Of a stretch of 64,000 nucleotides of DNA, positions 34,773 to 43,322 are shown in pieces; positions within the stretch are counted from its first letter, which is position 1, and the number at the start of each line of letters is the position of its first letter. Where the stretch lies: positions 1-64,000 of the forward strand of contig NZ_CM002675.1 in assembly GCF_000600975.2 (NCBI RefSeq). Direction: 5' to 3'. Both the position numbers and the translations under genes were made by a program. The notes beneath the pieces were generated by a model that searched no databases, was not told where the DNA came from, and saw only the letters and a list, made by a program, of their open reading frames with translations. The DNA is from Limimaricola hongkongensis DSM 17492 (GTDB lineage: Bacteria; Pseudomonadota; Alphaproteobacteria; Rhodobacterales; Rhodobacteraceae).

Positions 34773-36013
34773 GCCGGGTCCATGTCGTCGGCGCCGGGCT
34801 GGCCGGGCTGGCCGCCGCGCTGGCGCTGTCGGAGGATCCCGCCCGCGAGGTCGTGCTGCACGAGGCCACGGCCCGCGCCGGGGGCCGCTGCTGGAGCTTT
34901 CACGACGCCGCACTCGACCGGCTGATCGACAATGGCAACCATCTCGTGCTGTCGGGCAACGAGACGGTGTTCGACCATTGCCGCCGCATCGGCGCGGCGG
35001 ATCTTCTCGACATCGCCCCGCGCGCCGAGCTGCCCTTCACCGATCTGTCCACCGGCGCGCATTGGGCGCTGCGCCTGCCGCTTAGCCTGCGCGACCTGCT
35101 GACCGGCGGGCTGCGCCTGCCCCCCGGCACGGCCCTGTCCCTCGGCCCCGACACCGCCCGGCTGATGCGCGCGCGCCCCGGCGCGACGGTGGCGCAGGCG
35201 ATCCCCGGCCGCGGCCCGGCCTGGACCCGGATCTGGGAGCCGCTCTCCCTCGCCGTGCTCAATGCGCCCCCCGACCGCGCCGCCGCCGCGCCGCTGGCCG
35301 AGGTGCTGCGCCGCACTGTTTTGCGCGGCGGCGCCGCCTGCCGCCCCGTGACCATGCCGCGCGGTCTCGGCCCGACCCTGATCGACCCCGCGCTCGCCAC
35401 CCTGGCGCGGCGCGGCATCCGCCCGCATTACCGCCACCCGCTCACCGGGCTGACGGCCCAAGCGGGCCGGGCCGAAACCCTGCGCTTCGGCAATGACGAG
35501 ATCGCCCTCGCCCCCGGCGACGCGGCGGTGCTGGCGCTGCCGCCCGAGGCGCTCTCCCGCCTTCTCGACCTGCCCGCCCCCGGTCCCGGCCAATCCATCC
35601 TCAACGCGCATTTCCGCGTCGATCCGGCGCTGGCCGCCAGCCTGCCGCCGCTCACCGGTCTGATCTCCAGCCTGTCGCATTGGCTGTTTCGCCGCGATGA
35701 CGTGCTCTCCGTCACCGTCTCGGCGGCCGACAGCCTCACCGGCCCGGCGCCCGACCGCGCCGCGCTCACCGCCCGGATCTGGGCCGAGATCGCCCGCGCC
35801 ACCGGCGCCGATGCCCCCCCGATCGCCGCGCGCCTCATCCGCGCCCGCGCCGCCACCGCCGATGCCAGCCCCGAAGGCCGCGCCACGCGGCCCGATCCGC
35901 ACCCCTATCCCAATCTCGCGCTGGCCGGCGACTGGCTCGCCGGGCCGCTGCCCGAGACGATCGAGGGCGCGCTGATCTCGGGCCGCGCCGCCGCGCGCGC
36001 GCTCACCGGCTGA
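34769..36013 (+). CDS. hpnE: Hydroxysqualene dehydroxylase HpnE
   Basis: 414 residues. GTG start at 34769 overlaps the hpnD stop (GTGA). FAD fold RVHVVGAGLAGLAAALALS, then GGRCWSFHDAALDRLIDNGN with the HpnE block NGNHLVLSGNETVFDHCRRI. The C-terminal amine-oxidase motif is LALAGDWLAGPLPETIEGAL. HpnE reduces hydroxysqualene to squalene, completing the three-enzyme route. No squalene-hopene cyclase lies in the window, so the squalene may feed the desaturases instead. Confidence 0.88.
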   Translation: MSRVHVVGAGLAGLAAALALSEDPAREVVLHEATARAGGRCWSFHDAALDRLIDNGNHLVLSGNETVFDHCRRIGAADLLDIAPRAELPFTDLSTGAHWALRLPLSLRDLLTGGLRLPPGTALSLGPDTARLMRARPGATVAQAIPGRGPAWTRIWEPLSLAVLNAPPDRAAAAPLAEVLRRTVLRGGAACRPVTMPRGLGPTLIDPALATLARRGIRPHYRHPLTGLTAQAGRAETLRFGNDEIALAPGDAAVLALPPEALSRLLDLPAPGPGQSILNAHFRVDPALAASLPPLTGLISSLSHWLFRRDDVLSVTVSAADSLTGPAPDRAALTARIWAEIARATGADAPPIAARLIRARAATADASPEGRATRPDPHPYPNLALAGDWLAGPLPETIEGALISGRAAARALTG

Positions 36014-36022
36014 TCGCGTGCC

Positions 36023-36037
36023 TTGCACTCAGTGCAA
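36023..36037. promoter_or_regulatory. 15-bp near-perfect palindrome upstream of DUF1127
   Basis: TTGCACTCAGTGCAA has 7-base arms and a single central base. It lies 92 bases before the DUF1127 start and ten after hpnE. It looks like a dimeric repressor site; the binding protein is unknown. Confidence 0.5.
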
Positions 36038-36128
36038 CCCGGCCAGACCGAGGCGTCTGTTGTCCGCCCCGGCGCCGCGCGCCATATCCCCGTCAAGACA
36101 AACGGATACCAGACGAGAGGCCAGACCC

Positions 36129-36338
36129 ATGGCACAGACCGCCACCCGCTCCATCGCCGCCACCCTGATCGCCCCCTTCGCCGCCATCGGCCGCGGCCTC
36201 GTGGCGCTGGCCGAGACCGGGCCGCGCATGCAGCAGGTCCGCCGTCTCAACGAGATGAGCGACGAGGATCTCGAAGCACTCGGCACCACCCGCGCCGAAA
36301 TGGTGCGCAAGATCTTCGGCGGCGCCATCTACCTCTGA
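36129..36338 (+). CDS. DUF1127 (YjiS-like) small protein
   Basis: 69 residues. The C-terminal half has the family pattern VRRLNEMSDEDLEALGTTRA, with an Arg/Lys-rich ending. The ATG at 36129 has a GAGAGG ribosome site. Alphaproteobacterial members take part in phosphate, carbon and RNA metabolism and often respond to stress. Here it precedes a phosphonate/phosphoester-type import locus across a terminator. Confidence 0.85.
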   Translation: MAQTATRSIAATLIAPFAAIGRGLVALAETGPRMQQVRRLNEMSDEDLEALGTTRAEMVRKIFGGAIYL

Positions 36339-36346
36339 ACCGCCCC

Positions 36347-36372
36347 CGCCGCGTCCCCCACGGGGCGCGGCG
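36347..36372. terminator. Hairpin between DUF1127 and convergent deoR
   Basis: CGCCGCGTCCCC pairs with GGGGCGCGGCG with one bulged T and a three-base loop. It sits between two converging stop codons. No T tract. Confidence 0.45.
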
Positions 36373-36373
36373 C

Positions 36374-37156
36374 TCAGCCCCGCGCCACCCGCAGCGCCAC
36401 GCCCTGCGCGGCAAGGCTGCGCGCAAGCCCCGCCTCGGGCGCGCGGTCGGTCACCACCAGGTCGATCTTCGACAGCGGCGCCACCTGCGCGAAATCGCGC
36501 CGCCCCTGCTTGGTCGAATCGATCAGCACGACGCGCCGCGCCGCCGCCGCCAGCATCGCCCGCTTGACCGCGTCGAAGCCCTGCACCGCCTCGCTCACCG
36601 ACGCTTCGTCGATCGCCGAGGCCCCCAAGTAGCACGCATCCACCCGGTAGCGGCCAAGCGCCTCCACCGCTTCGGCGCCCACCAGCGCCCCCTCCCCCGC
36701 CAGAAGCCGCCCGCCGCAGAGCATCACCTGCCCCCCCGGCACGCCGCCCAGAAGCTGCGCCACCTGCAGGCAATTGGTGATCACCGTCACCGGCGTCGCG
36801 GCGATGGCGAGGTACCGCGCGAATTCGATCGTGGTCGCGCCCGCATCGATCATCAGCGTCTCTCCCGGCGTCACCAGCGCCGCCGCCGCCCGGCCGATCC
36901 GGGCCCGCTCCTCGACCCGCGTGCCCTGCCGCGCCTCCAGCCCGTGCCTTGTGTCGGGAAACGGCGCCGTCGCGCCGCCATAGGCCCGGCGGATCTGCCC
37001 GCGCCCGTCCAGCGCGCCGAGATCGCGGCGGATCGTCTCGGGCGTGACCGAGAACCGCGCCGCCAGATCCGCGATCCGCACATGCGGCCTGAGCTTCAGC
37101 TCCATCAGGATCTGCGCCTGCCGCTCCGCCTTGGCGGGCCGCGCCTCGCTGGCCAT
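36374..37156 (-). CDS. DeoR/GlpR-family transcriptional regulator
   Basis: 260 residues. The N-terminal DeoR helix-turn-helix is VRIADLAARFSVTPETIRRD. The sugar-phosphate sensing domain follows (LMIDAGATTIEFARYL, ACYLGASAIDEASVSEAVQG). The ATG at 37156 has a strong GGAGGGGGAG site. It is divergent from phnD, with a 22-base inverted repeat between them that is the probable operator. DeoR regulators sense phosphorylated sugars or glycerol-3-phosphate, which informs the likely transporter substrate. Confidence 0.9.
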   Translation of the reverse strand: MASEARPAKAERQAQILMELKLRPHVRIADLAARFSVTPETIRRDLGALDGRGQIRRAYGGATAPFPDTRHGLEARQGTRVEERARIGRAAAALVTPGETLMIDAGATTIEFARYLAIAATPVTVITNCLQVAQLLGGVPGGQVMLCGGRLLAGEGALVGAEAVEALGRYRVDACYLGASAIDEASVSEAVQGFDAVKRAMLAAAARRVVLIDSTKQGRRDFAQVAPLSKIDLVVTDRAPEAGLARSLAAQGVALRVARG

Positions 37157-37185
37157 CCACTCCCCCTCCAGATGTCCGACATGAC

Positions 37186-37207
37186 ACATTTTCGCGCAAG
37201 AAAATGT
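37186..37207. promoter_or_regulatory. Candidate DeoR operator
   Basis: ACATTTTC and GAAAATGT form perfect 8-base arms around GCGCAA. The element is AT-rich in a GC-rich context and sits in the deoR-phnD divergent region, 98 bases upstream of phnD and 30 bases upstream of deoR. Confidence 0.55.
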
Positions 37208-37304
37208 TGCACTGTCAAACCCAAAGTGCTGTGATCTGTCCCGACTGGCTCTGCCTTTGGAGGAAGGCTGCGCCGGATGATCCCTGGGAGGAGGACCACT
37301 CGAC

Positions 37305-38300
37305 ATGCTCAATCACCCCAAGATTCTGGGCGCGGCAACGCTCGCCGCGATGACGCTCGCGGCCCATGCGGCCCATGCGGCCCATGCGCAGGACGACTGC
37401 CCCGAGCGCGGCGCGCTCGATGCGATGTATTGCGACGCCGATGGCGATCTCGTGGCCGACGCGCCCGCCGACGAGGCCGCGCTGCGCGACCCCGACACGC
37501 TCGTCTTCGCCTATACGCCCGTCGAAGACCCCGCGATCTACGAGGACATCTGGGAGCCCTTCATCACCCATCTCGAGGACGTCACCGGCAAGGACGTGCA
37601 GTTCTTCGCGGTGCAGTCCAACTCCGCCGAGGTGGAGGCGATGCGCTCCGGTCGCCTGCACATCGCGGGCTTCTCGACCGGGCCGACGCCCTATGCGGTG
37701 AACCTCGCGGGCGCCGTGCCCTTCGCGATCATGGGGTCGGATGACGGGCAGTTCGGCTACAAGCTGCAGCTCTACACGCAGGCCGACAGCGACATCCAGG
37801 AACCCGCCGACCTCGCGGGCAAGCGGATCGCGCATACCTCGCCGACCTCGAACTCGGGCAACCTCGCGCCGCGCGCGCTCTTCCCCGATCTCGGCGTGGT
37901 GCCGGACGAGGATTACGAGGTCACCTATTCGGGCAGCCACGACCAGTCGATGCTCGGCGTGGTGGCGGGCGATTACGACGCCGCCCCCGTCGCCTCCGAA
38001 GTGGTCGACCGCATGGCCGAGCGCGGTCTCTACGACCCCGAAGAGGTCCGCATCGTCTGGGAAAGCGACCCCTTCCCGACCACATCCTACACCTATGCGC
38101 ATGACCTTGCGCCCGAGCTGAAGCAGAAGATCGAAGAGGCGTTCTTCAGCTACGACTTCTCGGGCACGGCGCTCGGAGAGGAGTTCACCGGCGTCAGCAA
38201 GTTCATCCCCATCACCTATCAGGACCAGTGGGCGGTGATCCGGCAGATCCAGAAGGCCAACGGCGTCGAGTACACCCCCGAAGGTCTCGCCGCCGAGTGA
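37305..38300 (+). CDS. phnD: Phosphonate/phosphate-ester ABC transporter binding protein (PhnD family)
   Basis: 331 residues with a signal peptide that contains three tandem AAH units (9-bp DNA repeats at 37359-37385). PhnD family sequence: DTLVFAYTPVEDPAIYEDIW, FFAVQSNSAEVEAMRSGRLH and DLAGKRIAHTSPTSNSGNLA (the TSxTSxSG anion-binding loop). It captures phosphonates, phosphite or phosphate esters in the periplasm. First gene of the phnD-C-E-E-HAD operon. The ligand is not proven. Confidence 0.85.
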   Translation: MLNHPKILGAATLAAMTLAAHAAHAAHAQDDCPERGALDAMYCDADGDLVADAPADEAALRDPDTLVFAYTPVEDPAIYEDIWEPFITHLEDVTGKDVQFFAVQSNSAEVEAMRSGRLHIAGFSTGPTPYAVNLAGAVPFAIMGSDDGQFGYKLQLYTQADSDIQEPADLAGKRIAHTSPTSNSGNLAPRALFPDLGVVPDEDYEVTYSGSHDQSMLGVVAGDYDAAPVASEVVDRMAERGLYDPEEVRIVWESDPFPTTSYTYAHDLAPELKQKIEEAFFSYDFSGTALGEEFTGVSKFIPITYQDQWAVIRQIQKANGVEYTPEGLAAE

Positions 38301-38309
38301 CGCGCATGG

Positions 38310-38335
38310 CCCCGGCCCCCGCATCGGGGCCGGGG
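38310..38335. other. Intercistronic hairpin between phnD and phnC
   Basis: CCCCGGCCCC pairs perfectly with GGGGCCGGGG around a six-base loop in the 52-base gap. No T tract. It probably stabilises the binding-protein mRNA. Confidence 0.5.
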
Positions 38336-38352
38336 TCCACAAGGAGAACGAC

Positions 38353-39129
38353 ATGCTGAAGATCAGCGACCTGGTAAAGCGCTATGGCGGCGGTGAGCCG
38401 GTCTTGAAGAATCTCGACCTCACCATCGAGGGCGAGAGCGTGGTGTCGATCATCGGCTCCTCCGGCGCGGGCAAATCGACGCTTCTGCGCTGCATCAACC
38501 GGTTGGTGGAGCCGACATCGGGCTCGATCACCCTCAACGACACCGAGCTGACCCGCCTGCGGGGCGCCGAGCTGCGCCGGGCGCGGCGCAAGATCGGCAT
38601 GGTGTTTCAGGGCTTCAACCTCGTCGACCGGCTGACCGTGATGGAGAACGTGCAATCCGGTCGGCTGGGCTACATCTCGACATGGGCCGCGCTGACCCGC
38701 CGCTATCCCAAGGACGACATCCGCCGCGCCTACGAGCTGATGGAGCGGGTCGGCATCGCGCATTACGCCGACAAGCGCGCCGATGAGCTGTCGGGCGGCG
38801 AACGCCAGCGCGTCGGCGTGGTCCGGGCGCTGATGCAGAAGCCCGAGATTCTTCTGGCCGACGAGCCGACCGCCTCGCTCGACCCCAAGACCTCCGAACA
38901 GATCATGGGCCTTCTGCGCGACCTCTCGCGCGAGCTGAAGCTGCCGGTGCTGATCAACATCCACAACGTGCACGAGGCGCGCGAATATACCGACCGCATC
39001 GTCGGCATGCGCTATGGCCGGATCATCTTCGACGATCTGCCGCAGGCGCTCGATCAGGAGGCGATGGACCGGATCTATTCGGGCAGCCCCGCCGCCGACC
39101 GCGCCGGCGGGCTGAAGGAGGCGTCATGA
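38353..39129 (+). CDS. phnC: Phosphonate-type ABC transporter ATPase (PhnC)
   Basis: 258 residues. Walker A GSSGAGKST at 35-43, signature LSGGERQRVGVVRAL, Walker B ILLADEPTASLD. ISTWAALTRRYPKDDIRRAY after VQSGRLG is PhnC-like. Coupled by ATGA to the first permease. Confidence 0.9.
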   Translation: MLKISDLVKRYGGGEPVLKNLDLTIEGESVVSIIGSSGAGKSTLLRCINRLVEPTSGSITLNDTELTRLRGAELRRARRKIGMVFQGFNLVDRLTVMENVQSGRLGYISTWAALTRRYPKDDIRRAYELMERVGIAHYADKRADELSGGERQRVGVVRALMQKPEILLADEPTASLDPKTSEQIMGLLRDLSRELKLPVLINIHNVHEAREYTDRIVGMRYGRIIFDDLPQALDQEAMDRIYSGSPAADRAGGLKEAS

Positions 39130-39995
39130 GCCCCGCCCGGATCGACGGCCCAACCTCCGGCCCGGACGTGCCCGCGGGCGCCGCCGGCGGCGCCACCTCG
39201 GGCGCCACGGCCCCGCGCGACCACTGGCGCAAGCCGAGCTTCATCGCCAACCCGGTCGCCCGCTGGCTCGTCTATGGCGGCGCGATCCTCTATGTCGTCT
39301 GGACCTTGGGCACGTTGCCGATCGACTGGCCCCGCGTCGCCGAAGGCGTGGAGCGCGCGGGCCGCATCTTCGGCGGGGCCTTCCCGCCGAGCTTCGAACG
39401 CTCGGGCCTTCTGATCGACGGCTTTCTCGAAAGCCTCAAGATCGCGATCCTCGCCACCTTCGGCGGCGTTCTGCTGTCGATCCCGATCGCCTTCATGGCC
39501 GCGCGCAACATCGTGCCCCGCGCCGTGTTCTATCTGGGCCGCGCCATCATCATCGTCGCGCGCAGCTTTCACCCCGTCATCGTCGCGATCATCTTCGTCA
39601 AGGCGGTCGGCTTCGGGCCGCTGGCCGGTGTGCTGACGCTCATCGTCTATTCCATCGGCTTCGTCGCCAAGATGCTGGCCGAGCGGATCGAGGAGATCGA
39701 TTTCGGCCAGGTCGAGGCGATGCGCGCCGCCGGTGCCCCGTATCTGTCGACCCTGATCTACGCCGTGGTGCCGCAGATCATGCCGCGTCAGGTCGGTCTC
39801 ACCATCTACCAGCTCGACAGCAACCTGCGCGCCTCCGCCGTGGTCGGCATCGTCGGCGCGGGCGGCATCGGCTCGACGCTGGCCAACGCCTTCGGCCGCT
39901 ATGACTATGATTTCGCGCTGGCCATCACCATGGTCATCGTCGGCGCGATCCTTCTGTCCGAGGCCGTGTCGGGCCAGATCAGGAAACGCCTATGA
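39126..39995 (+). CDS. phnE: Phosphonate-type ABC permease PhnE (first)
   Basis: 289 residues. About 40 Gly/Ala/Pro-rich N-terminal residues, then six helices. The EAA-type loop is QVEAMRAAGAPYLSTLIYAV, followed by VVPQIMPRQVGLTIYQLDSN. Coupled at both ends by ATGA overlaps. Pairs with the second PhnE copy. Confidence 0.88.
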   Translation: MSPARIDGPTSGPDVPAGAAGGATSGATAPRDHWRKPSFIANPVARWLVYGGAILYVVWTLGTLPIDWPRVAEGVERAGRIFGGAFPPSFERSGLLIDGFLESLKIAILATFGGVLLSIPIAFMAARNIVPRAVFYLGRAIIIVARSFHPVIVAIIFVKAVGFGPLAGVLTLIVYSIGFVAKMLAERIEEIDFGQVEAMRAAGAPYLSTLIYAVVPQIMPRQVGLTIYQLDSNLRASAVVGIVGAGGIGSTLANAFGRYDYDFALAITMVIVGAILLSEAVSGQIRKRL

Positions 39996-40795
39996 CCCTC
40001 TCGGATGCCCGCCGCGACGACTGGACCCGCTTTTCGCTCAAGCAGCGTCTGCAACGCTACGCCGTGCTCGCGTTCACGCTTCTGGCCATCGCATGGGCCG
40101 TCTCCTCGATCGAGGTGATCTGGGCCTGGGTCTGGGACGCGCCCGAACAGATGGGCGATCTGTTTGGCCGGATGATCCCGCCCGACCCGACCAACCTCGC
40201 CGCGATCCTGCGGGTGCTGTGGGAAACGGTGAATATCGCCACCATCGCCACCGCCTTCGCGGTGATCCTGTCGCTCCCGGTCGCATGGCTCGCCGCGCAG
40301 AACACCACGCCGAACCGCGCCACGCTCTGGGTCGGGCGCTTCATCCTCGTCTCCTCGCGCTCGATCAACACCATCATCTGGGCGCTTCTGTTCGTCGCCA
40401 TCTTCGGCCCCGGCATCGTCGCGGGCATCGTCGCGATCATGTTCCGCTCCATCGGCTTCGTCGGCAAGCTTCTGGGCGAGGCGATCGAGGAGATCGACAA
40501 GCGCCCCGTAGAGGCGCTCGAGGCCACGGGCGCGTCGCGTTTCAAGGTGATCGCCTATGCCATCGTGCCGCAGGTCATGCCGACCTTCTGGGCGGTGTCG
40601 ATCCTGCGCTGGGACATCAATCTGCGCGAATCCACCGTGCTCGGCCTCGTCGGCGCGGGCGGCATCGGCATCATCCTTCAGGGCGCGATCGACACCTTCA
40701 ACTGGCGCGAAGCGGCCACCGTGCTCCTGGCGATCCTCGGGCTGGTGATCCTGGGCGAGATCGTCTCGGCCTGGCTGCGCCGCCGGATCCTGTGA
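39992..40795 (+). CDS. phnE: Phosphonate-type ABC permease PhnE (second)
   Basis: 267 residues and six helices. The permease block is RPVEALEATGASRFKVIAYA, followed by VPQVMPTFWAVSILRWDINL. It shares the VGAGGIG motif with the first permease, so the two are old duplicates. GTGA overlap with the HAD gene. Confidence 0.88.
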   Translation: MTLSDARRDDWTRFSLKQRLQRYAVLAFTLLAIAWAVSSIEVIWAWVWDAPEQMGDLFGRMIPPDPTNLAAILRVLWETVNIATIATAFAVILSLPVAWLAAQNTTPNRATLWVGRFILVSSRSINTIIWALLFVAIFGPGIVAGIVAIMFRSIGFVGKLLGEAIEEIDKRPVEALEATGASRFKVIAYAIVPQVMPTFWAVSILRWDINLRESTVLGLVGAGGIGIILQGAIDTFNWREAATVLLAILGLVILGEIVSAWLRRRIL

Positions 40796-41703
40796 CCGGC
40801 CCGGCCCCCGACGGGCACGCGGCCTTCGCCGCCTACCTGGCGATCCGCCACCGCCTGCCCCCCGCCCCGCCGGGGGCGGGCTTTGGCCGCGCCGCCGATC
40901 TCGGCGCCATCGCCGCGCCCTTCGACGTGATCCTGTTCGACGCCTACGGCGTGCTCAATGTCGGCGAAACCCCGATCCTCGGCGCCGCCCGCCGCATCGC
41001 CGAACTGCGCGAAAGCGGCAAGCGGGTGATGGTGGTGTCGAACTCCGCGGGCTATCCGAAACGCGCCATGATGCGCCGCTTCGAAAGCCTCGGCTTCGAC
41101 TTCGCCCCCGACGAGGTCGTCACCTCGCGCGAGGCGCTGTTCACCCGTCTCGGCTACGCGCCGCCGCGCCTGTGGGGGGTGATGCTTGGCCCCGGCCATG
41201 GGTTGCGCGAATTCGAAGGGATCGACGCGCACATGCTGCTCGACGACGCGGCGGCCTATGACCGCGCGGAGGGCTTCCTGCTGGTCGGCGCGGATGGCTG
41301 GACCGACCGGCGCCAGCGGCTTCTGGCGGCGAGCCTGCGCGCGCGGCCCCGCCCGGTTCTGGTCGGCAACCCCGACCTCGTCGCCCCGCGCGAAGGCGGG
41401 CTGACGCTGGAGCCCGGCCATTTCGCCCATGCGCTGGCCGATGACGGGCTGTGCCGCCCCGAATTCTGCGGCAAGCCGTTCCGCACGATCTTCGATCTCG
41501 CGCTGGCGCGGCTCGACCCCGCGCCCGACCCGGCCCGCGTGCTGATGGTCGGCGACACGCTGCACACCGACATCCTCGGCGCGCGCGCCATGGGCTTTGC
41601 CACGGCGCTGGTGACCGACCACGGCCCGCTGGCGGGCGCGGATGTCGTCGCGGCGATCGACGCCGCCGGGATCATGCCCGATTTCGTGATCCCGCATATC
41701 TGA
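40792..41703 (+). CDS. HAD-IIA family phosphatase
   Basis: 303 residues. GTG at 40792 overlaps the permease stop. HAD motifs: FDVILFDAYGVLNVGETPIL (nucleophile Asp and acid/base Asp), VMVVSNSAGYPK, KPFRTIFDLA and MVGDTLHTDILGARAMGF. The HAD-IIA (NagD-like) cap is present. Members dephosphorylate glycerol-phosphate, glycolate-phosphate or sugar phosphates. As the last gene of a PhnCDE operon it likely releases phosphate from the imported ester rather than cutting a C-P bond; phosphonatases of the HAD-IC type look different. Confidence 0.83.
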   Translation: MTGPAPDGHAAFAAYLAIRHRLPPAPPGAGFGRAADLGAIAAPFDVILFDAYGVLNVGETPILGAARRIAELRESGKRVMVVSNSAGYPKRAMMRRFESLGFDFAPDEVVTSREALFTRLGYAPPRLWGVMLGPGHGLREFEGIDAHMLLDDAAAYDRAEGFLLVGADGWTDRRQRLLAASLRARPRPVLVGNPDLVAPREGGLTLEPGHFAHALADDGLCRPEFCGKPFRTIFDLALARLDPAPDPARVLMVGDTLHTDILGARAMGFATALVTDHGPLAGADVVAAIDAAGIMPDFVIPHI

Positions 41704-41706
41704 AGC

Positions 41707-41728
41707 GGGGGGCCGCGCACGGCCCCCC
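41707..41728. terminator. Hairpin between HAD gene and convergent GDPD gene
   Basis: GGGGGGCCG pairs with CGGCCCCCC around a CGCA loop, three bases past the HAD stop. No T tract. Confidence 0.45.
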
Positions 41729-41760
41729 CTGCCCCTCTCGGAGCCCGTCTCAGGCCCCTC

Positions 41761-43005
41761 TCAGAGCCCCATGCAGTTGGCGTAATAGGTCACCGTGGCG
41801 GGCCAGTCCGAAAAGATCCCCTCGACGCCCACATCCTGCGCCAGCGCGTCGACCATGGCATAGGTGTCGCCGTCATCGTCGATGACATCGCTCACCGACT
41901 GGAAATACCAGCCACCGCCCGCGGCCAGCGGGCCCGAACGCTCCAGCGACCACGCGATGATCTTCAGCCCGGCCGCCTTGGCCTCCTCGGCATAGGGCGA
42001 CGCCACGATCTCGCCCGCCTCGTCCGTGGTCACCAGCATCCACATCGGCGGCGCGATGTAGTTCACGCCCATCTCGGCCAGCTCGGCCATCGTCGGCTTG
42101 AAGCTCGACGGGTCCATCGGGTCGATCAGCCCCTCGTCGTCATCCTCGGCCTCGTAGCGATCGTCGAGATAGACCGCCTGCGCGCCGAACTCCGGCTCGT
42201 TCTCGATCCAGTACTTGATGTCGTCGAGATTGAAGCTCTGCGCCCAGACGCGGGACGGGTCGATCCCCGCCGCCTTGTACTCGTCGATCAGCTTTTGCGC
42301 ATAGTCTTCCTGGCTGAATCCGTCATGCGGCATCTCGACCGAGGCCGCCTTCAGCTCGGGCGTGAAATCCGCGCCGAGGCTGTCGATCAGGGCGATCGAC
42401 TCGGCATGGGTCATCAGCTGCGTGCCGTCGACATAAAGATCGGTGCGCCACGCCGCGGTGCCGCCCTGGAACTCCTCCGCCGTCGTCGCCGTCTTGTCGG
42501 CGGCATCCATCTTCGGGTTCAGCTCGCGGAACTCGGCCAGCGTGATGTCCGAGGTCCGGCATTCGGCGGCGGCCTCCGTGCCCTCGCCCGCCGGGGTGAA
42601 GGGGCTGGTGCATTTCGCGCCGAGATCCGAGACGACGATATCGGTCGTCGTGGCAAGATCGTTCTGCGCGTGGCGGCAGACCAGCTCGTGATCGGCGGTG
42701 AAGGTCACGTCGCATTCGACGATGCCCGCGCCCTGCCGCGCGCCCGCGACATAGGATTGCCTGGTGTGCTCGGGGATCATCATCGGCGCGCCGCGATGCG
42801 CGATCGAAAACGCCGTGCGCTCGGGCGACTGGCCCTGGCAGGACATCAGCTTGTCCTTGAGCGGGCCGTCCTGCATCGCCTCGATCAGGAAAAAGGGTCT
42901 TTCGCCATAGCTCAGCGCGCCGCCCGCGCCCTCGGCCATGTGGCTTTCGGCCAGCGCCATGCCCGGCAGCGCCGTGGCCAGCGCCAGCAGTCCCAGTCGT
43001 GTCAT
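41761..43005 (-). CDS. Periplasmic glycerophosphodiester phosphodiesterase
   Basis: 414 residues with a signal peptide ([20 protein letters not shown]). GDPD catalytic residues: [20 protein letters not shown] (HRG and the Glu) and [21 protein letters not shown] (the metal-binding E-D pair and the second His). The acidic surface, such as [10 protein letters not shown], suits a periplasmic enzyme. It splits glycerophosphodiesters into glycerol-3-phosphate and an alcohol, so it is a natural partner of the import locus it converges with. Confidence 0.88.
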   Translation of the reverse strand: MTRLGLLALATALPGMALAESHMAEGAGGALSYGERPFFLIEAMQDGPLKDKLMSCQGQSPERTAFSIAHRGAPMMIPEHTRQSYVAGARQGAGIVECDVTFTADHELVCRHAQNDLATTTDIVVSDLGAKCTSPFTPAGEGTEAAAECRTSDITLAEFRELNPKMDAADKTATTAEEFQGGTAAWRTDLYVDGTQLMTHAESIALIDSLGADFTPELKAASVEMPHDGFSQEDYAQKLIDEYKAAGIDPSRVWAQSFNLDDIKYWIENEPEFGAQAVYLDDRYEAEDDDEGLIDPMDPSSFKPTMAELAEMGVNYIAPPMWMLVTTDEAGEIVASPYAEEAKAAGLKIIAWSLERSGPLAAGGGWYFQSVSDVIDDDGDTYAMVDALAQDVGVEGIFSDWPATVTYYANCMGL

Positions 43006-43322
43006 GTGTCGTCCTCCCTTGGTGTCAGGACCGGTCTCGATGCCGGTCTTCTGCCCGCCCAGACTAAGCGCACCGCGACGTTTCGATAAAGCTTTTGTAA
43101 AACCTCAGATTGCGTCTTTTCCCGCCCGCCCGACCGCGCGCCCGCCCGGCGCGCCGGGGCCGCCACGCTTGATTTATCGCGGACAGCCGCCATATTCGGG
43201 GCGGCTGACGTTATCTTTTTCGACCCTTCTGTCTCCGCTTGGACGGCTCAGTTGATCGATCCAGACTGCAACGCCGCACCGCCCGCATGTCGCGGGCGGC
43301 CCACCATACAGGAGACACGGAC
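43006..43322. promoter_or_regulatory. Region between GDPD and cold-shock genes
   Basis: 317 bases. The part close to csp is AT-richer (TTATCTTTTTCGACCC at 43212). A perfect hairpin, CCGCCCGC/GCGGGCGG, lies at 43279-43299 in the leader, then AGGAGAC before the ATG. The leader probably holds the csp promoter and a structured 5' untranslated region. The GDPD promoter (AAAGCTTTTGTAAAAC near 43086) is also within this gap. Confidence 0.5.

Noticed and set aside
40792..41703. Phosphonoacetaldehyde hydrolase (phosphonatase)
   Set aside because: The HAD-IIA cap and NagD-like motifs do not match the HAD-IC phosphonatase, and no phosphonate transaminase is present.
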